From Marivibrio halodurans (GTDB lineage: Bacteria > Pseudomonadota > Alphaproteobacteria > UBA8366 > Aestuariispiraceae): 64,000 bases of DNA. The notes beneath the pieces were generated by a model that saw only the letters and a list, made by a program, of their open reading frames with translations, was not told the DNA's origin and ran no database searches. This document shows, piece by piece, positions 56,487-64,000 of the stretch. The translations under genes were made by a program, and so were the position numbers. Position 1 is the first letter of the stretch. Each line of letters begins with the position of its first letter. The stretch spans positions 62,001 through 126,000 of the forward strand of contig NZ_JAGMWN010000001.1 in NCBI RefSeq assembly GCF_017963645.1. The letters are read 5' to 3'.

Positions 56487-57524
56487 GTGGCCGATCCGCG
56501 CTTCTTCCACAAAGTCGGGCCCTTCACGGCCGGTCGGATCGCCGAGGCGATCGAGGCGACCGTGGAGCCCGCCGATCAAGCCGACCGTATCTTTTCGGAT
56601 ACCGGTACTCTGGAGGCCGCGGGCGCGCACGTCCTTAGCTTCTTCGAGAATGTGAAATACAAGGATGCGCTGGCCAAGACGAAGGCGGGTGGGGTCGTCG
56701 TGCGTCCGGATCATGCAGACCGCGTGCCGGCCGGTGCGATGCGCTTTCTGACGCCCTTGCCCTACCGGTCCTTCGCGCTCGCGGTGCAGATGTTCTATCC
56801 CGACGCGACCGTGGAGCCGGCGGTCGATGACTCGGCGTGGATCGCCGAGGATGCGATCATCGGTACCGGCGTGCGCATCGAGGCCGGCGCGGTGATCGAA
56901 GAGCAGGCCGAAATTGCCGACGGTTGTTGGATCCAATCCAATGCGGTGGTGGGACGCGGGTGCCGGGTCGGCGCGGGGACGCGCATCGGTCGCGGCGTCG
57001 TCGTCACCTATGCGTTGATCGGAGAAAGATGCCGCATCTACGCGGGAACGACCATCGGGACGCGCGGCTTCGGCTTCGCGATGGATCGGCGGGGCCATAT
57101 AGACCTGCCGCAGTTGGGGCGCGTGGTGATCGGCGACGATGTCGAGATCGGCGCCAACTGCTCGATCGATCGCGGCATGAGCGGCGATACGGAGGTTGGC
57201 AACGGGACCAGGATTGATAACCTCGTTCACATCGGGCACAACGTTCGTATCGGGAAGGGGTGTGTCCTGTGCGCGCAAGTTGGGATCGCCGGTAGCGCCG
57301 TTCTCGAGGATTTCGTCGTGCTGGGCGGCCAAGTCGGCATCGGGCCGCATTCGCGTGTTGGAACCGGCGTGCAGATGGCCGCCAAGAGCGGTAGCTGGCG
57401 CGACGTGGAGGCCGGCGCCAAGCTCTGCGGGGTTCCGGCCGTACCCATCCGGGAATTCCACCGTCGCAACGTGATTCTCGAGCGGCTGAGTCGCGACAGG
57501 AATGCGCGCGACGATCAGTCCTGA
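56487..57524 (+). CDS. lpxD: UDP-3-O-acylglucosamine N-acyltransferase
   Basis: 345 residues, GTG start. Left-handed beta helix of hexapeptide repeats (about 100-300) with the catalytic His in IGHNVRIGKGC, then GGQVGIGPHSRVG and the C-terminal helix PIREFHRRNVILERLSR. Third acylation step of lipid A. Confidence 0.96.
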   Translation: MADPRFFHKVGPFTAGRIAEAIEATVEPADQADRIFSDTGTLEAAGAHVLSFFENVKYKDALAKTKAGGVVVRPDHADRVPAGAMRFLTPLPYRSFALAVQMFYPDATVEPAVDDSAWIAEDAIIGTGVRIEAGAVIEEQAEIADGCWIQSNAVVGRGCRVGAGTRIGRGVVVTYALIGERCRIYAGTTIGTRGFGFAMDRRGHIDLPQLGRVVIGDDVEIGANCSIDRGMSGDTEVGNGTRIDNLVHIGHNVRIGKGCVLCAQVGIAGSAVLEDFVVLGGQVGIGPHSRVGTGVQMAAKSGSWRDVEAGAKLCGVPAVPIREFHRRNVILERLSRDRNARDDQS

Positions 57525-57600
57525 CGGCAACCGAGAGGTCTGGCGCGGCAAGCGGTCGCGGACAAGCGACGGGCAAGTGACGGGGGTAACAGCAGGGGCC

Positions 57601-58071
57601 ATGGCGGACCAACAAGAACCAATGAAAAAGATCGAGGACATCGACATCATGACCGTCATGGAGCGGATCCCGCATCGGTATCCGTTCCTGATGATCGACC
57701 GCATCGAGGAAGTCGTGCCGTACGAGCACGCGATCGGCATCAAATGCGTCTCGATCAACGAGAGCTTCTTCCAGGGCCATTTTCCGCGTAAGCCGATCAT
57801 GCCGGGCGTGTTGATCGTCGAGGCGATGGCCCAGACGGCGGGCGTCATGGTCGTCACCAGCCTCGGCCCCGAATCGGAAGGTAAGCTCGTCTACTTCATG
57901 TCGGTCGAGGAGGCGAAGTTCCGCCGCCCGGTCTTCCCCGGGGACCGCATGCATATCCGGGTCAATCGACGACAGAACCGCGGCATGGTCTGGAAGTTCT
58001 TCGGCGAGGCCTTCGTCGAGGACAAGCTGGTCGCCGAGGCGACATTCTCCGCGATGATACGGGATAGCTGA
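57601..58071 (+). CDS. fabZ: 3-hydroxyacyl-[acyl carrier protein] dehydratase FabZ
   Basis: 156 residues from the ATG at 57601; an ATG at 57622 (MKKIEDIDI) is the usual start of FabZ and equally likely. Hotdog fold with RIPHRYPFLMID and GHFPRKPIMPGVLIVEAMAQ (His and Glu of the active site). Dehydrates 3-hydroxyacyl-ACP for fatty acid synthesis; pairs with LpxD/LpxA for substrate balance. Confidence 0.96.
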   Translation: MADQQEPMKKIEDIDIMTVMERIPHRYPFLMIDRIEEVVPYEHAIGIKCVSINESFFQGHFPRKPIMPGVLIVEAMAQTAGVMVVTSLGPESEGKLVYFMSVEEAKFRRPVFPGDRMHIRVNRRQNRGMVWKFFGEAFVEDKLVAEATFSAMIRDS

Positions 58072-58877
58072 TGGCCGAAATTCACCCTACCGCGATCGTC
58101 GATCCGAAGGCCGACATCGCGGACGATGTCCATATTGGCCCTTATTGCATCGTGGGACCGGACGTCGTTCTGGGCGCGGGCGTCCGATTGCGGTCCCATG
58201 TCGTGGTCGAAGGGCGGACCCGGATCGGGGCGGGCACGGAAATATATCCTTTCGCGTCGATCGGGTTGCCGCCGCAGGACCTTAAATACAAGGGGGAGCC
58301 GTCCGAGCTTGTTATCGGGAGCGGTAACCGCATCCGGGAATATGTCACCATGAATCCCGGTACCGAGGGCGGGGGCATGCTGACCAAGGTCGGGGATAAC
58401 TGCCTCTTCATGGCGAGCGCGCATGTCGCGCATGATTGCCGTGTCGGCGACGGTGTCATCATGGCGAATAACGCCACCCTGGCGGGCCATGTCGTGGTCG
58501 GAGACCATGTCATCATCGGTGGCCTCTCGGCCGTGCATCAGTTCGTGCGCATCGGCCATCAGGCGATGATCGGCGGGATGTCGGGGGTGGAGAACGACGT
58601 GATCCCCTTCGGCTCCGTCATGGGGGAGCGGGCGAACCTCTGCGGCCTCAATATCATCGGCCTGAAGCGCCGGGGTTTCGAGAAGAACCAGATTCATGCG
58701 CTGCGTGCGGCCTATAAGGCGCTTTTCGCCGCCGAGGCCGGGACGCTCGGCGAGCGGGTCGAGGCGATCGCCAAGACCTATGAGGATGTGCCGGCCGTCG
58801 GCGAGTTGGTGTCCTTCATCCGGGAGGGCGGTGCGCGCGGGGTGACCCAGCCCAAGCCCGCGGACAATGACGCGTGA
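58071..58877 (+). CDS. lpxA: UDP-N-acetylglucosamine O-acyltransferase
   Basis: 268 residues. Hexapeptide beta helix with catalytic His in SAHVAHDC and GGLSAVHQFVRIG, then a C-terminal helical bundle. First step of lipid A. It shares a base with the fabZ stop and overlaps lpxI by 11 bp. Confidence 0.96.
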   Translation: MAEIHPTAIVDPKADIADDVHIGPYCIVGPDVVLGAGVRLRSHVVVEGRTRIGAGTEIYPFASIGLPPQDLKYKGEPSELVIGSGNRIREYVTMNPGTEGGGMLTKVGDNCLFMASAHVAHDCRVGDGVIMANNATLAGHVVVGDHVIIGGLSAVHQFVRIGHQAMIGGMSGVENDVIPFGSVMGERANLCGLNIIGLKRRGFEKNQIHALRAAYKALFAAEAGTLGERVEAIAKTYEDVPAVGELVSFIREGGARGVTQPKPADNDA

Positions 58878-59763
58878 GCGCGACGGCGTGAGCGATCCCG
58901 TCCCGCCGCGCGCCGAACGGCCCGGCGGGGAGACGTCCCGGAAACTCGGTATCGTCGCCGGTGGCGGCAAGCTTCCCAGGCGCGTCGTGGACCGGTGCCT
59001 GAGCGAGGGGCGTCCCTTCTTCGTCTTCGTGATCGAGAATGCGGCGGAGCCCGGCCTGTTCGACGATGTCCCCCATATGCCGATCCGGCTCGGCGCGGCC
59101 GGAGCCTATCTGAAGCGCGCGAAGGAGGAGGGCATCCAGGATCTCGTCATGGTTGGTCCGGTGACGCGCCCATCCTTGCCGGCCATGCGGCCGGACGCGA
59201 CCGCGCTCAAGGTTCTGACGCGTATCGGTGCGCGCGCCCTGGGGGATGATGGGCTGCTGCGCGCGGTCATCGGCTATTTCGAGCGGGAGCATGGTTGGCG
59301 CATCGTTGGGGTCGACACCTTGCTGACGGACATGTCGCCGGAGCCGGGTCAGTTGGGGGCGCACGCGCCGGACGCGGGCGCGCTCTCGGACGTGGCGCGC
59401 GGTCAGGAGGTCCTGGCCGCGCTGGCCAAGGCGGATGTCGGGCAGGCCGTGGTGGTGCAGGAAGGGCTGGTCCTCGGGGTCGAGGCGATCGAGGGAACGG
59501 ACAGCTTGATCGCCCGTTGCGCCGGCTTGCGGCGCGAGGGGGCGGGCGGTGTGCTGGTTAAGTTCGCGAAGCAAGGGCAGGAGATGCGCGCGGACCGCCC
59601 CACCCTGGGTCCCCGGACGGTCGAGGGCGCGCGGGACGCGGGCCTGAGCGGCATCGCGGTCGAGGCGCGTCGTACCCTGCTGGTCGATCGCGAGCGGATG
59701 GTCGAAATCGCGGATGCGGCCGGGATGTTCCTGGTCGCCGTCGATCCGTCGGCGGACGCGTGA
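58867..59763 (+). CDS. lpxI: UDP-2,3-diacylglucosamine pyrophosphatase LpxI
   Basis: 298 residues. LGIVAGGGKLPRRVVDRC starts the LpxI (DUF1009) domain; the middle has MVGPVTRPSL and the later part LVKFAKQGQEMRADRPTLG, the conserved KxxQ.. RxDxP signature. It removes UMP from UDP-diacylglucosamine; LpxI replaces LpxH in alphaproteobacteria. ATG 58867 gives about 25 extra residues; a GTG at 58888 is the alternative. Confidence 0.95.
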   Translation: MTRERDGVSDPVPPRAERPGGETSRKLGIVAGGGKLPRRVVDRCLSEGRPFFVFVIENAAEPGLFDDVPHMPIRLGAAGAYLKRAKEEGIQDLVMVGPVTRPSLPAMRPDATALKVLTRIGARALGDDGLLRAVIGYFEREHGWRIVGVDTLLTDMSPEPGQLGAHAPDAGALSDVARGQEVLAALAKADVGQAVVVQEGLVLGVEAIEGTDSLIARCAGLRREGAGGVLVKFAKQGQEMRADRPTLGPRTVEGARDAGLSGIAVEARRTLLVDRERMVEIADAAGMFLVAVDPSADA

Positions 59764-59777
59764 GGGGACCGCGCGCG

Positions 59778-60932
59778 ATGGTGGAGTCCCCCCTGATCTT
59801 CCTGACCGCCGGTGAATCCTCCGGCGACGCCATTGGCGCGCGGCTCATCGCCGCGCTCAAGGCACGTACGGGGGGGGCGGTCCGCATCGCCGGCGTGGGC
59901 GGGCCGATGATGCGGGAGCAGGGGTTGGAAAGCCTCTTTCCCATGGAGGAACTCTCCGTCATGGGGTTCCTGGAGGTTCTGCCCCATGCGCGTCGTTTGA
60001 AGCGCCGCATCGCGGAGACGGCGGCCGCCATCGACCGGCTGGCGCCAGACGCCGTGGTGACGATCGATTCCCCCGGCTTCGCGCGGCGGGTTATGGACTC
60101 ACTGGTAAGCCGCCCGGGCGTCTTGATCCACTATGTCGCACCGACGGTCTGGGCCTGGAAGCCGAAGCGCGTGCATGGCTTCAAGGCACGCTACGACCGG
60201 CTTCTGTGCTTGCTGCCGTTCGAGCCGCCCTATTTCGAGGCGGTCGGCCTCGACGCGCCCTTCGTCGGCCATCCGGTGTTGGAGTCGGGGGCGGATAGGG
60301 GGGACGGCCCGGCCTTCCGCGACCGCCACGGGATTGATCCGGACCGACCTCTCATCTGCGTTCTTCCGGGAAGCCGACGGGGTGAGGTTCGGCGTCTCCT
60401 GCCGGTGTTCGGCCGATCGGTCGAGCGTTTGGCGGGCCGGATCGGCGATCTTTCCATCGTAATTCCGACCGTGCCGCATCTGACCGACGAAATCGCGGCC
60501 GCCGTCGCGGCGTGGCGGGTGCCGGCGACGGTCCTGCGCGGCGCATCGGAGAAGTACGATGCCATGGCGGCAAGCAACGCGGCGCTGGCCGCCAGTGGGA
60601 CGGTCGCGCTCGAACTCGCGCTGGCCCGGGTGCCGACGGTGATCGCCTACCGCCTCAACCCGATCACCTATTGGGTAATCGACCGGATGACATCGGTCGA
60701 TTACGTGCATCTCTGCAACATCATGGCGGAACGCGAACTGGTGCCGGAGCGGTTGCAGGGGGAATGCAATCCGGCGCAACTCGCCGCCGATCTCGATGCA
60801 CTCTTGAAGGGGGAGGGCGCCGCGCAGGAAGAGGCCCTCGTCCCCTATCTGAAAAGCCTCGCTCCGTCCGGGGGCGCGCCCAGCCTGGCGGCGGCCGACG
60901 CGATTATCTCATCCCTTCGATCCAGTACCTAG
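59778..60932 (+). CDS. lpxB: lipid-A-disaccharide synthase
   Basis: 384 residues from ATG 59778, which has AGGGGA at the right distance; a GTG at 59760 overlaps lpxI. FLTAGESSGDAIGARLI at the start, GVGGPMMREQGL, YVAPTVWAWKPKR, LPGSRRGEVRRLLP and ASGTVALELALARVPTVIAY are the GT-B family 19 blocks. Condenses lipid X with UDP-diacylglucosamine. Confidence 0.96.
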   Translation: MVESPLIFLTAGESSGDAIGARLIAALKARTGGAVRIAGVGGPMMREQGLESLFPMEELSVMGFLEVLPHARRLKRRIAETAAAIDRLAPDAVVTIDSPGFARRVMDSLVSRPGVLIHYVAPTVWAWKPKRVHGFKARYDRLLCLLPFEPPYFEAVGLDAPFVGHPVLESGADRGDGPAFRDRHGIDPDRPLICVLPGSRRGEVRRLLPVFGRSVERLAGRIGDLSIVIPTVPHLTDEIAAAVAAWRVPATVLRGASEKYDAMAASNAALAASGTVALELALARVPTVIAYRLNPITYWVIDRMTSVDYVHLCNIMAERELVPERLQGECNPAQLAADLDALLKGEGAAQEEALVPYLKSLAPSGGAPSLAAADAIISSLRSST

Positions 60933-61031
60933 GCGGGTGTTAACGCTTCCATAACCGGATCTGTGCAAATTCCGGCCTACGGAACACCGGTGCTTCGCCG
61001 GTCCACCCTCATGCAGGTCTGGATAGATATC

Positions 61032-63023
61032 ATGCAAAAGGACAAGAGCCGGGTCGGCTTCTTCAAACGCGCTTCCATCAAGATGCAGATCGCGCTTCTC
61101 GCCGGTGTCTCGCTTGGTGGTTTCTTGTTGATCGCCTTCGTCGTTATCGGCGGAAACATGATGGAAGGCCGCGCCAATGCCGTCGCGCGGGAGGCCGCCG
61201 GTCAAAACGAGATCCTGGATTCCATCGCCTACGAATTCTTGAACGCACGGCGGCGGGAGAAGGATTTCCTCCTGCGTCAGGACATGACCTATGCGCAGAA
61301 GCATTCGGAGGTCATGACCAAGATCGATCAGGCGCTCGGGACGATGGACCGCCGGAATCTTGGCGATACCTTCCAGGCCTTGGAAGAGGGGCTCGCCGCT
61401 TACAATGCCCAGTTCGCAAGCGTCGTGGATGCGTCGCAAACCGTCGGATTGACGGAGGAGGACGGCCTGCGCGGGCGCTTGCGCGGATCGGTTCATGCCG
61501 TCGAGGAGGCGTTGGGCCGGTTCGACGATGCCGACCTTCGGGTGCTCATGCTGATGTTGCGCCGGCACGAGAAGGATTTCCTGCTTCGCCTTTCCCCGAA
61601 ATATGTCGAGCGGTTCGAGGCGGCTTTCGCTGAATTCGCCCGGACGCTCGACGGGGCGGCGGTACCGGGCACGGAGCGGCGGAACATCGCGGTGTTGATG
61701 CAATCCTACCGGGATGACTTCATGGCTCTGAGCGAGCTTCGGCTGGCGCTGGAAGAGCGGATCGCGCATCTGTCGGACTTGTTCGCGGCGAGCGAGCCTT
61801 TCTTTGTGGAGATCGAATCCGCCTTCCACGCACGCATGGAGGAGGCGACCGGCACCGCCGATGAAACCGCCACCATGGTCGAGCGCAGCATCGTCGCCAC
61901 GATCCTCGTCACGGCGGTGATTCTGGCGCTGCTCGGCATTGGGATCGTTCGCGCGGTTTCCCTGCCCGTGGGACGCATGACCGATGCGATGTCGCGGCTG
62001 GCCGGGGGCGAGCGTGACACGGCGATTCCGGCGACCGAATACCGCAACGAACTGGGACGCATGGCCAAGGCCGTGGATGTCTTCAAGGCGACGATGCAAC
62101 AGGCCGAGGAGGCGGCGGCGGAACGGGAACGTGCCGCGAAGGCGCGGGAGCAGGAGGCACGGGAGCGTGCCGCGCGCGCCGAACAGCTCAGCAAGCTGAC
62201 CCAGGCTTTCGACCGGGATGTCGCGCAGGTCCTGAATCAGGTGCGCGACGCGGTATCGATGATGAACGATACCTCCCGCGCGCTCTCGGAGGCGTCGAGC
62301 GCCGTACGGGTCCAGGCATCCGAAGTCTCCGAGGCCGCCGTGCAGGCGACCGGCAACGTCCAGATGGTCGCGAGCGCCACGGAGGAACTGACCGCGTCGA
62401 TCGGCGAGATCGGCGGGCAGATCCAGACCTCGACCGGCGTGGCGCGCGAGGCGGTCGATCAGGCGCGGACGACGGATACGCTGGTGAAGGAACTGGCCGA
62501 CTCCGCTGAACGGATCGGCAGGACGATCGAGATCGTCTCGGCGATTTCGGAGCAGACCAATCTCCTCGCATTGAACGCCACGATCGAGGCGGCGCGCGCG
62601 GGCGAGGCGGGCAAGGGCTTCGCTGTCGTCGCCAACGAGGTAAAAACCCTCGCCGCGCAGACCGGCAAGGCGACGGAGGAGATCACCGGCCATATCGCGA
62701 AGGTTCAGCACAACACGACGGCGGTCGTCGGCGCGATCGTCGAGATCACGACGACGATCGAACGGGTGAACGAGGTGGCGGCGACCATCGCCGCGGCGAT
62801 CGAGGAGCAGACCGCCGCCACGAACGAGATCGCCCGCAATGTCGAGGAGGCCGCGCGCGGCACCGAGACCGTCACGCAGAATATCGGCAGTGTCTCCGCG
62901 TCAGCCACGACGACGGATGATTCCGCCGGGCAGGTGCGCGTCGCTTCGGATAATCTATCGAAGCAGTCGGACCGGTTGAGCGGGATCGTCGCGAATTTCC
63001 TGGAGGCCGTTCGGGCGGCTTGA
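61032..63023 (+). CDS. methyl-accepting chemotaxis protein with HBM-type sensor
   Basis: 663 residues. The start is uncertain (ATG 61032, or 61011); no strong ribosome site is seen. One membrane helix about 18-41 and a second near 285-305 flank a periplasmic helical domain. The motif EKDFLLR occurs twice (about 76 and 179), the sign of the bimodular HBM fold (McpS-like, often for organic acids). A HAMP domain follows, then a long coiled coil and the MCP hairpin [33 protein letters not shown]. No CheR pentapeptide at the end. A lone receptor; no che genes nearby. Confidence 0.92.
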   Translation: MQKDKSRVGFFKRASIKMQIALLAGVSLGGFLLIAFVVIGGNMMEGRANAVAREAAGQNEILDSIAYEFLNARRREKDFLLRQDMTYAQKHSEVMTKIDQALGTMDRRNLGDTFQALEEGLAAYNAQFASVVDASQTVGLTEEDGLRGRLRGSVHAVEEALGRFDDADLRVLMLMLRRHEKDFLLRLSPKYVERFEAAFAEFARTLDGAAVPGTERRNIAVLMQSYRDDFMALSELRLALEERIAHLSDLFAASEPFFVEIESAFHARMEEATGTADETATMVERSIVATILVTAVILALLGIGIVRAVSLPVGRMTDAMSRLAGGERDTAIPATEYRNELGRMAKAVDVFKATMQQAEEAAAERERAAKAREQEARERAARAEQLSKLTQAFDRDVAQVLNQVRDAVSMMNDTSRALSEASSAVRVQASEVSEAAVQATGNVQMVASATEELTASIGEIGGQIQTSTGVAREAVDQARTTDTLVKELADSAERIGRTIEIVSAISEQTNLLALNATIEAARAGEAGKGFAVVANEVKTLAAQTGKATEEITGHIAKVQHNTTAVVGAIVEITTTIERVNEVAATIAAAIEEQTAATNEIARNVEEAARGTETVTQNIGSVSASATTTDDSAGQVRVASDNLSKQSDRLSGIVANFLEAVRAA

Positions 63024-63060
63024 TAGCCGGTCCATCTTCCGGAAGAAATTCGCGCAAGAA

Positions 63061-63095
63061 AAAGGCGGGAGGCCCTTCATGGTCCTCCCGCCTTT
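63061..63095. terminator. bidirectional terminator between the chemoreceptor and gltA
   Basis: AAAGGCGGGAGG (63061-63072), 11-nt loop, CCTCCCGCCTTT (63084-63095): a perfect 12-bp stem with A-run and T-run on the two sides, between convergent genes. Confidence 0.88.
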
Positions 63096-63135
63096 ATTTC
63101 TGCCGCGTGCGCCCGGTCGTGGCGCGTTCGGGGTC

Positions 63136-64000
63136 TTAGCGCTGGTTGATCGGCACGAAATCGCGCTTCGTATTGCCGGTATAGAGCTGGCGCGGCCGGC
63201 CGATCTTCTGATTGGGGTCCGTGATCATCTCGTTCCACTGCGCGACCCAGCCGACGGTGCGCGCCAGCGCGAACAGCACGGTGAACATGCTGGTCGGGAA
63301 GCCGATCGCCTTCAGGATGATGCCGGAATAGAAATCGACGTTCGGGAACAGCTTACGCTCGACGAAATAATCGTCGCTCAGCGCGATCTGCTCCAGCTCC
63401 TGGGCAAGTTCCAGCAGCGGATCGCTGACATTGAGCTCCTTGAGCACTTCGTCGCAGCTCTTCTTCAGGACCTTCGCGCGCGGGTCGTAGTTCTTGTAGA
63501 CCCGGTGGCCGAAGCCCATCAGGCGGAAGGGGTCGTCCTTGTCCTTCGCGCGCTCCAGGAACTCGGGGATGTTCTTCTTATCCCCGATCTGGTTGAGCAT
63601 GTTCAGCACCGCCTCGTTCGCGCCGCCATGGGCAGGGCCCCAGAGGGAGGAAATGCCGGCGGCGATGCAGGCGAAGGGATTGGCGCCCGAGGATCCGGCG
63701 ATGCGCACGGTCGAGGTCGAGGCGTTCTGCTCGTGATCCGCATGCAGGATGAAGATGCGATCCATGGCGCGGGCCACGGCGGGGGAGCACTTATACTCCT
63801 CGCACGGCACGCCGAAGGTCATGTGCATGAAGTTCTCGGCATAGCCGAGATCGTTGCGCGGATACATGAAGGGCTGGCCGACGGAGTATTTGTAGGCCAT
63901 CGCGGCGATCGTCGGCATCTTGGCGATCAGCCGGTGCGAGGCGATCATCCGCTGCTCGGGATCGTTGATGTCCGTGCTGTCGTGATAGAAGGCGCTGAGC
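63136..64000 (-). CDS. gltA: citrate synthase type II, 5'-truncated at window edge
   Basis: About 288 C-terminal residues are in the window; the frame stays open to the right edge, reading [18 protein letters not shown] before the first internal Met. It condenses acetyl-CoA and oxaloacetate. [13 protein letters not shown] and [19 protein letters not shown] contain two catalytic His and the Asp follows in the C-terminal part ([16 protein letters not shown]). A normal type II enzyme as far as seen; the N-terminal third lies outside the window. Confidence 0.97.
   Translation of the reverse strand, partial: LSAFYHDSTDINDPEQRMIASHRLIAKMPTIAAMAYKYSVGQPFMYPRNDLGYAENFMHMTFGVPCEEYKCSPAVARAMDRIFILHADHEQNASTSTVRIAGSSGANPFACIAAGISSLWGPAHGGANEAVLNMLNQIGDKKNIPEFLERAKDKDDPFRLMGFGHRVYKNYDPRAKVLKKSCDEVLKELNVSDPLLELAQELEQIALSDDYFVERKLFPNVDFYSGIILKAIGFPTSMFTVLFALARTVGWVAQWNEMITDPNQKIGRPRQLYTGNTKRDFVPINQR

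Overview
The window looks like chromosome of a high-GC alphaproteobacterium. The gene order uppS-cdsA-dxr-rseP-bamA-skp-lpxD-fabZ-lpxA-lpxI-lpxB close to gltA, the use of LpxI rather than LpxH, the fused MrpA/MrpB antiporter subunit and the glnB-glnA pair all fit that class, and a Rhodospirillales-like member is my best guess. The genus cannot be fixed from the sequence alone. Composition is even throughout. I see no insertion sequence, prophage, integrase or CRISPR array.

Layout. (1) 1-1.5 kb: tail of an M20-family amidohydrolase and a two-domain alpha/beta hydrolase. (2) 1.6-20.3 kb: a catabolic block of CoA-thioester enzymes. It holds an acyl-CoA ligase, SDR, acyl-CoA dehydrogenase, 3-hydroxyacyl-CoA dehydrogenase, crotonase, FadR/GntR-type regulator and thiolase, then a complete LivKHMGF-type ABC importer. 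An ACAD10/11-like kinase and dehydrogenase pair, a second CoA ligase, a PaaI-type thioesterase and a quinone oxidoreductase follow. The same 17-bp site, containing the palindrome TTGTCCGACAA, lies just downstream of candidate promoters for both the first gene of the block and the regulator gene. (3) 20.4-27.6 kb: tRNA-Pro(UGG), a GFA-family protein and a reverse-strand six-gene Mrp Na+/H+ antiporter operon. (4) 27.7-38.3 kb: an Atm1-type ABC exporter and a mosaic of single genes: GNAT-like, PAS-like, XRE regulator, 1-Cys peroxiredoxin, HDAC-like deacetylase, GFA, FAD oxidoreductase, PAS_5-like, threonine dehydratase-like, a 27-residue membrane peptide and an orphan MbcA/ParS-like protein with a structured leader.

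(5) 38.4-40.6 kb: glnA and glnB on the reverse strand, with a good sigma-54 promoter, an IHF consensus site and upstream repeats in front of glnB. (6) 40.7-46.4 kb: methyltransferase, CDF metal exporter, dnaE and a small nucleoside-deoxyribosyltransferase-like gene. (7) 46.4-60.9 kb: translation and envelope genes (rpsB, tsf, frr, uppS, cdsA, dxr, rseP, bamA, skp, lpxD, fabZ, lpxA, lpxI, lpxB). pyrH is missing from its usual place between tsf and frr. (8) 61-64 kb: a chemoreceptor and the start-truncated gltA.

The most promising points for follow-up are the predicted 4-hydroxyacyl-CoA/beta-oxidation regulon with its own importer and operator, the structured leader of the ParS-like gene whose apical loop can pair with its Shine-Dalgarno sequence, the tiny membrane protein next to it, and the degenerate RidA-like domain fused to a formamidase-like hydrolase.
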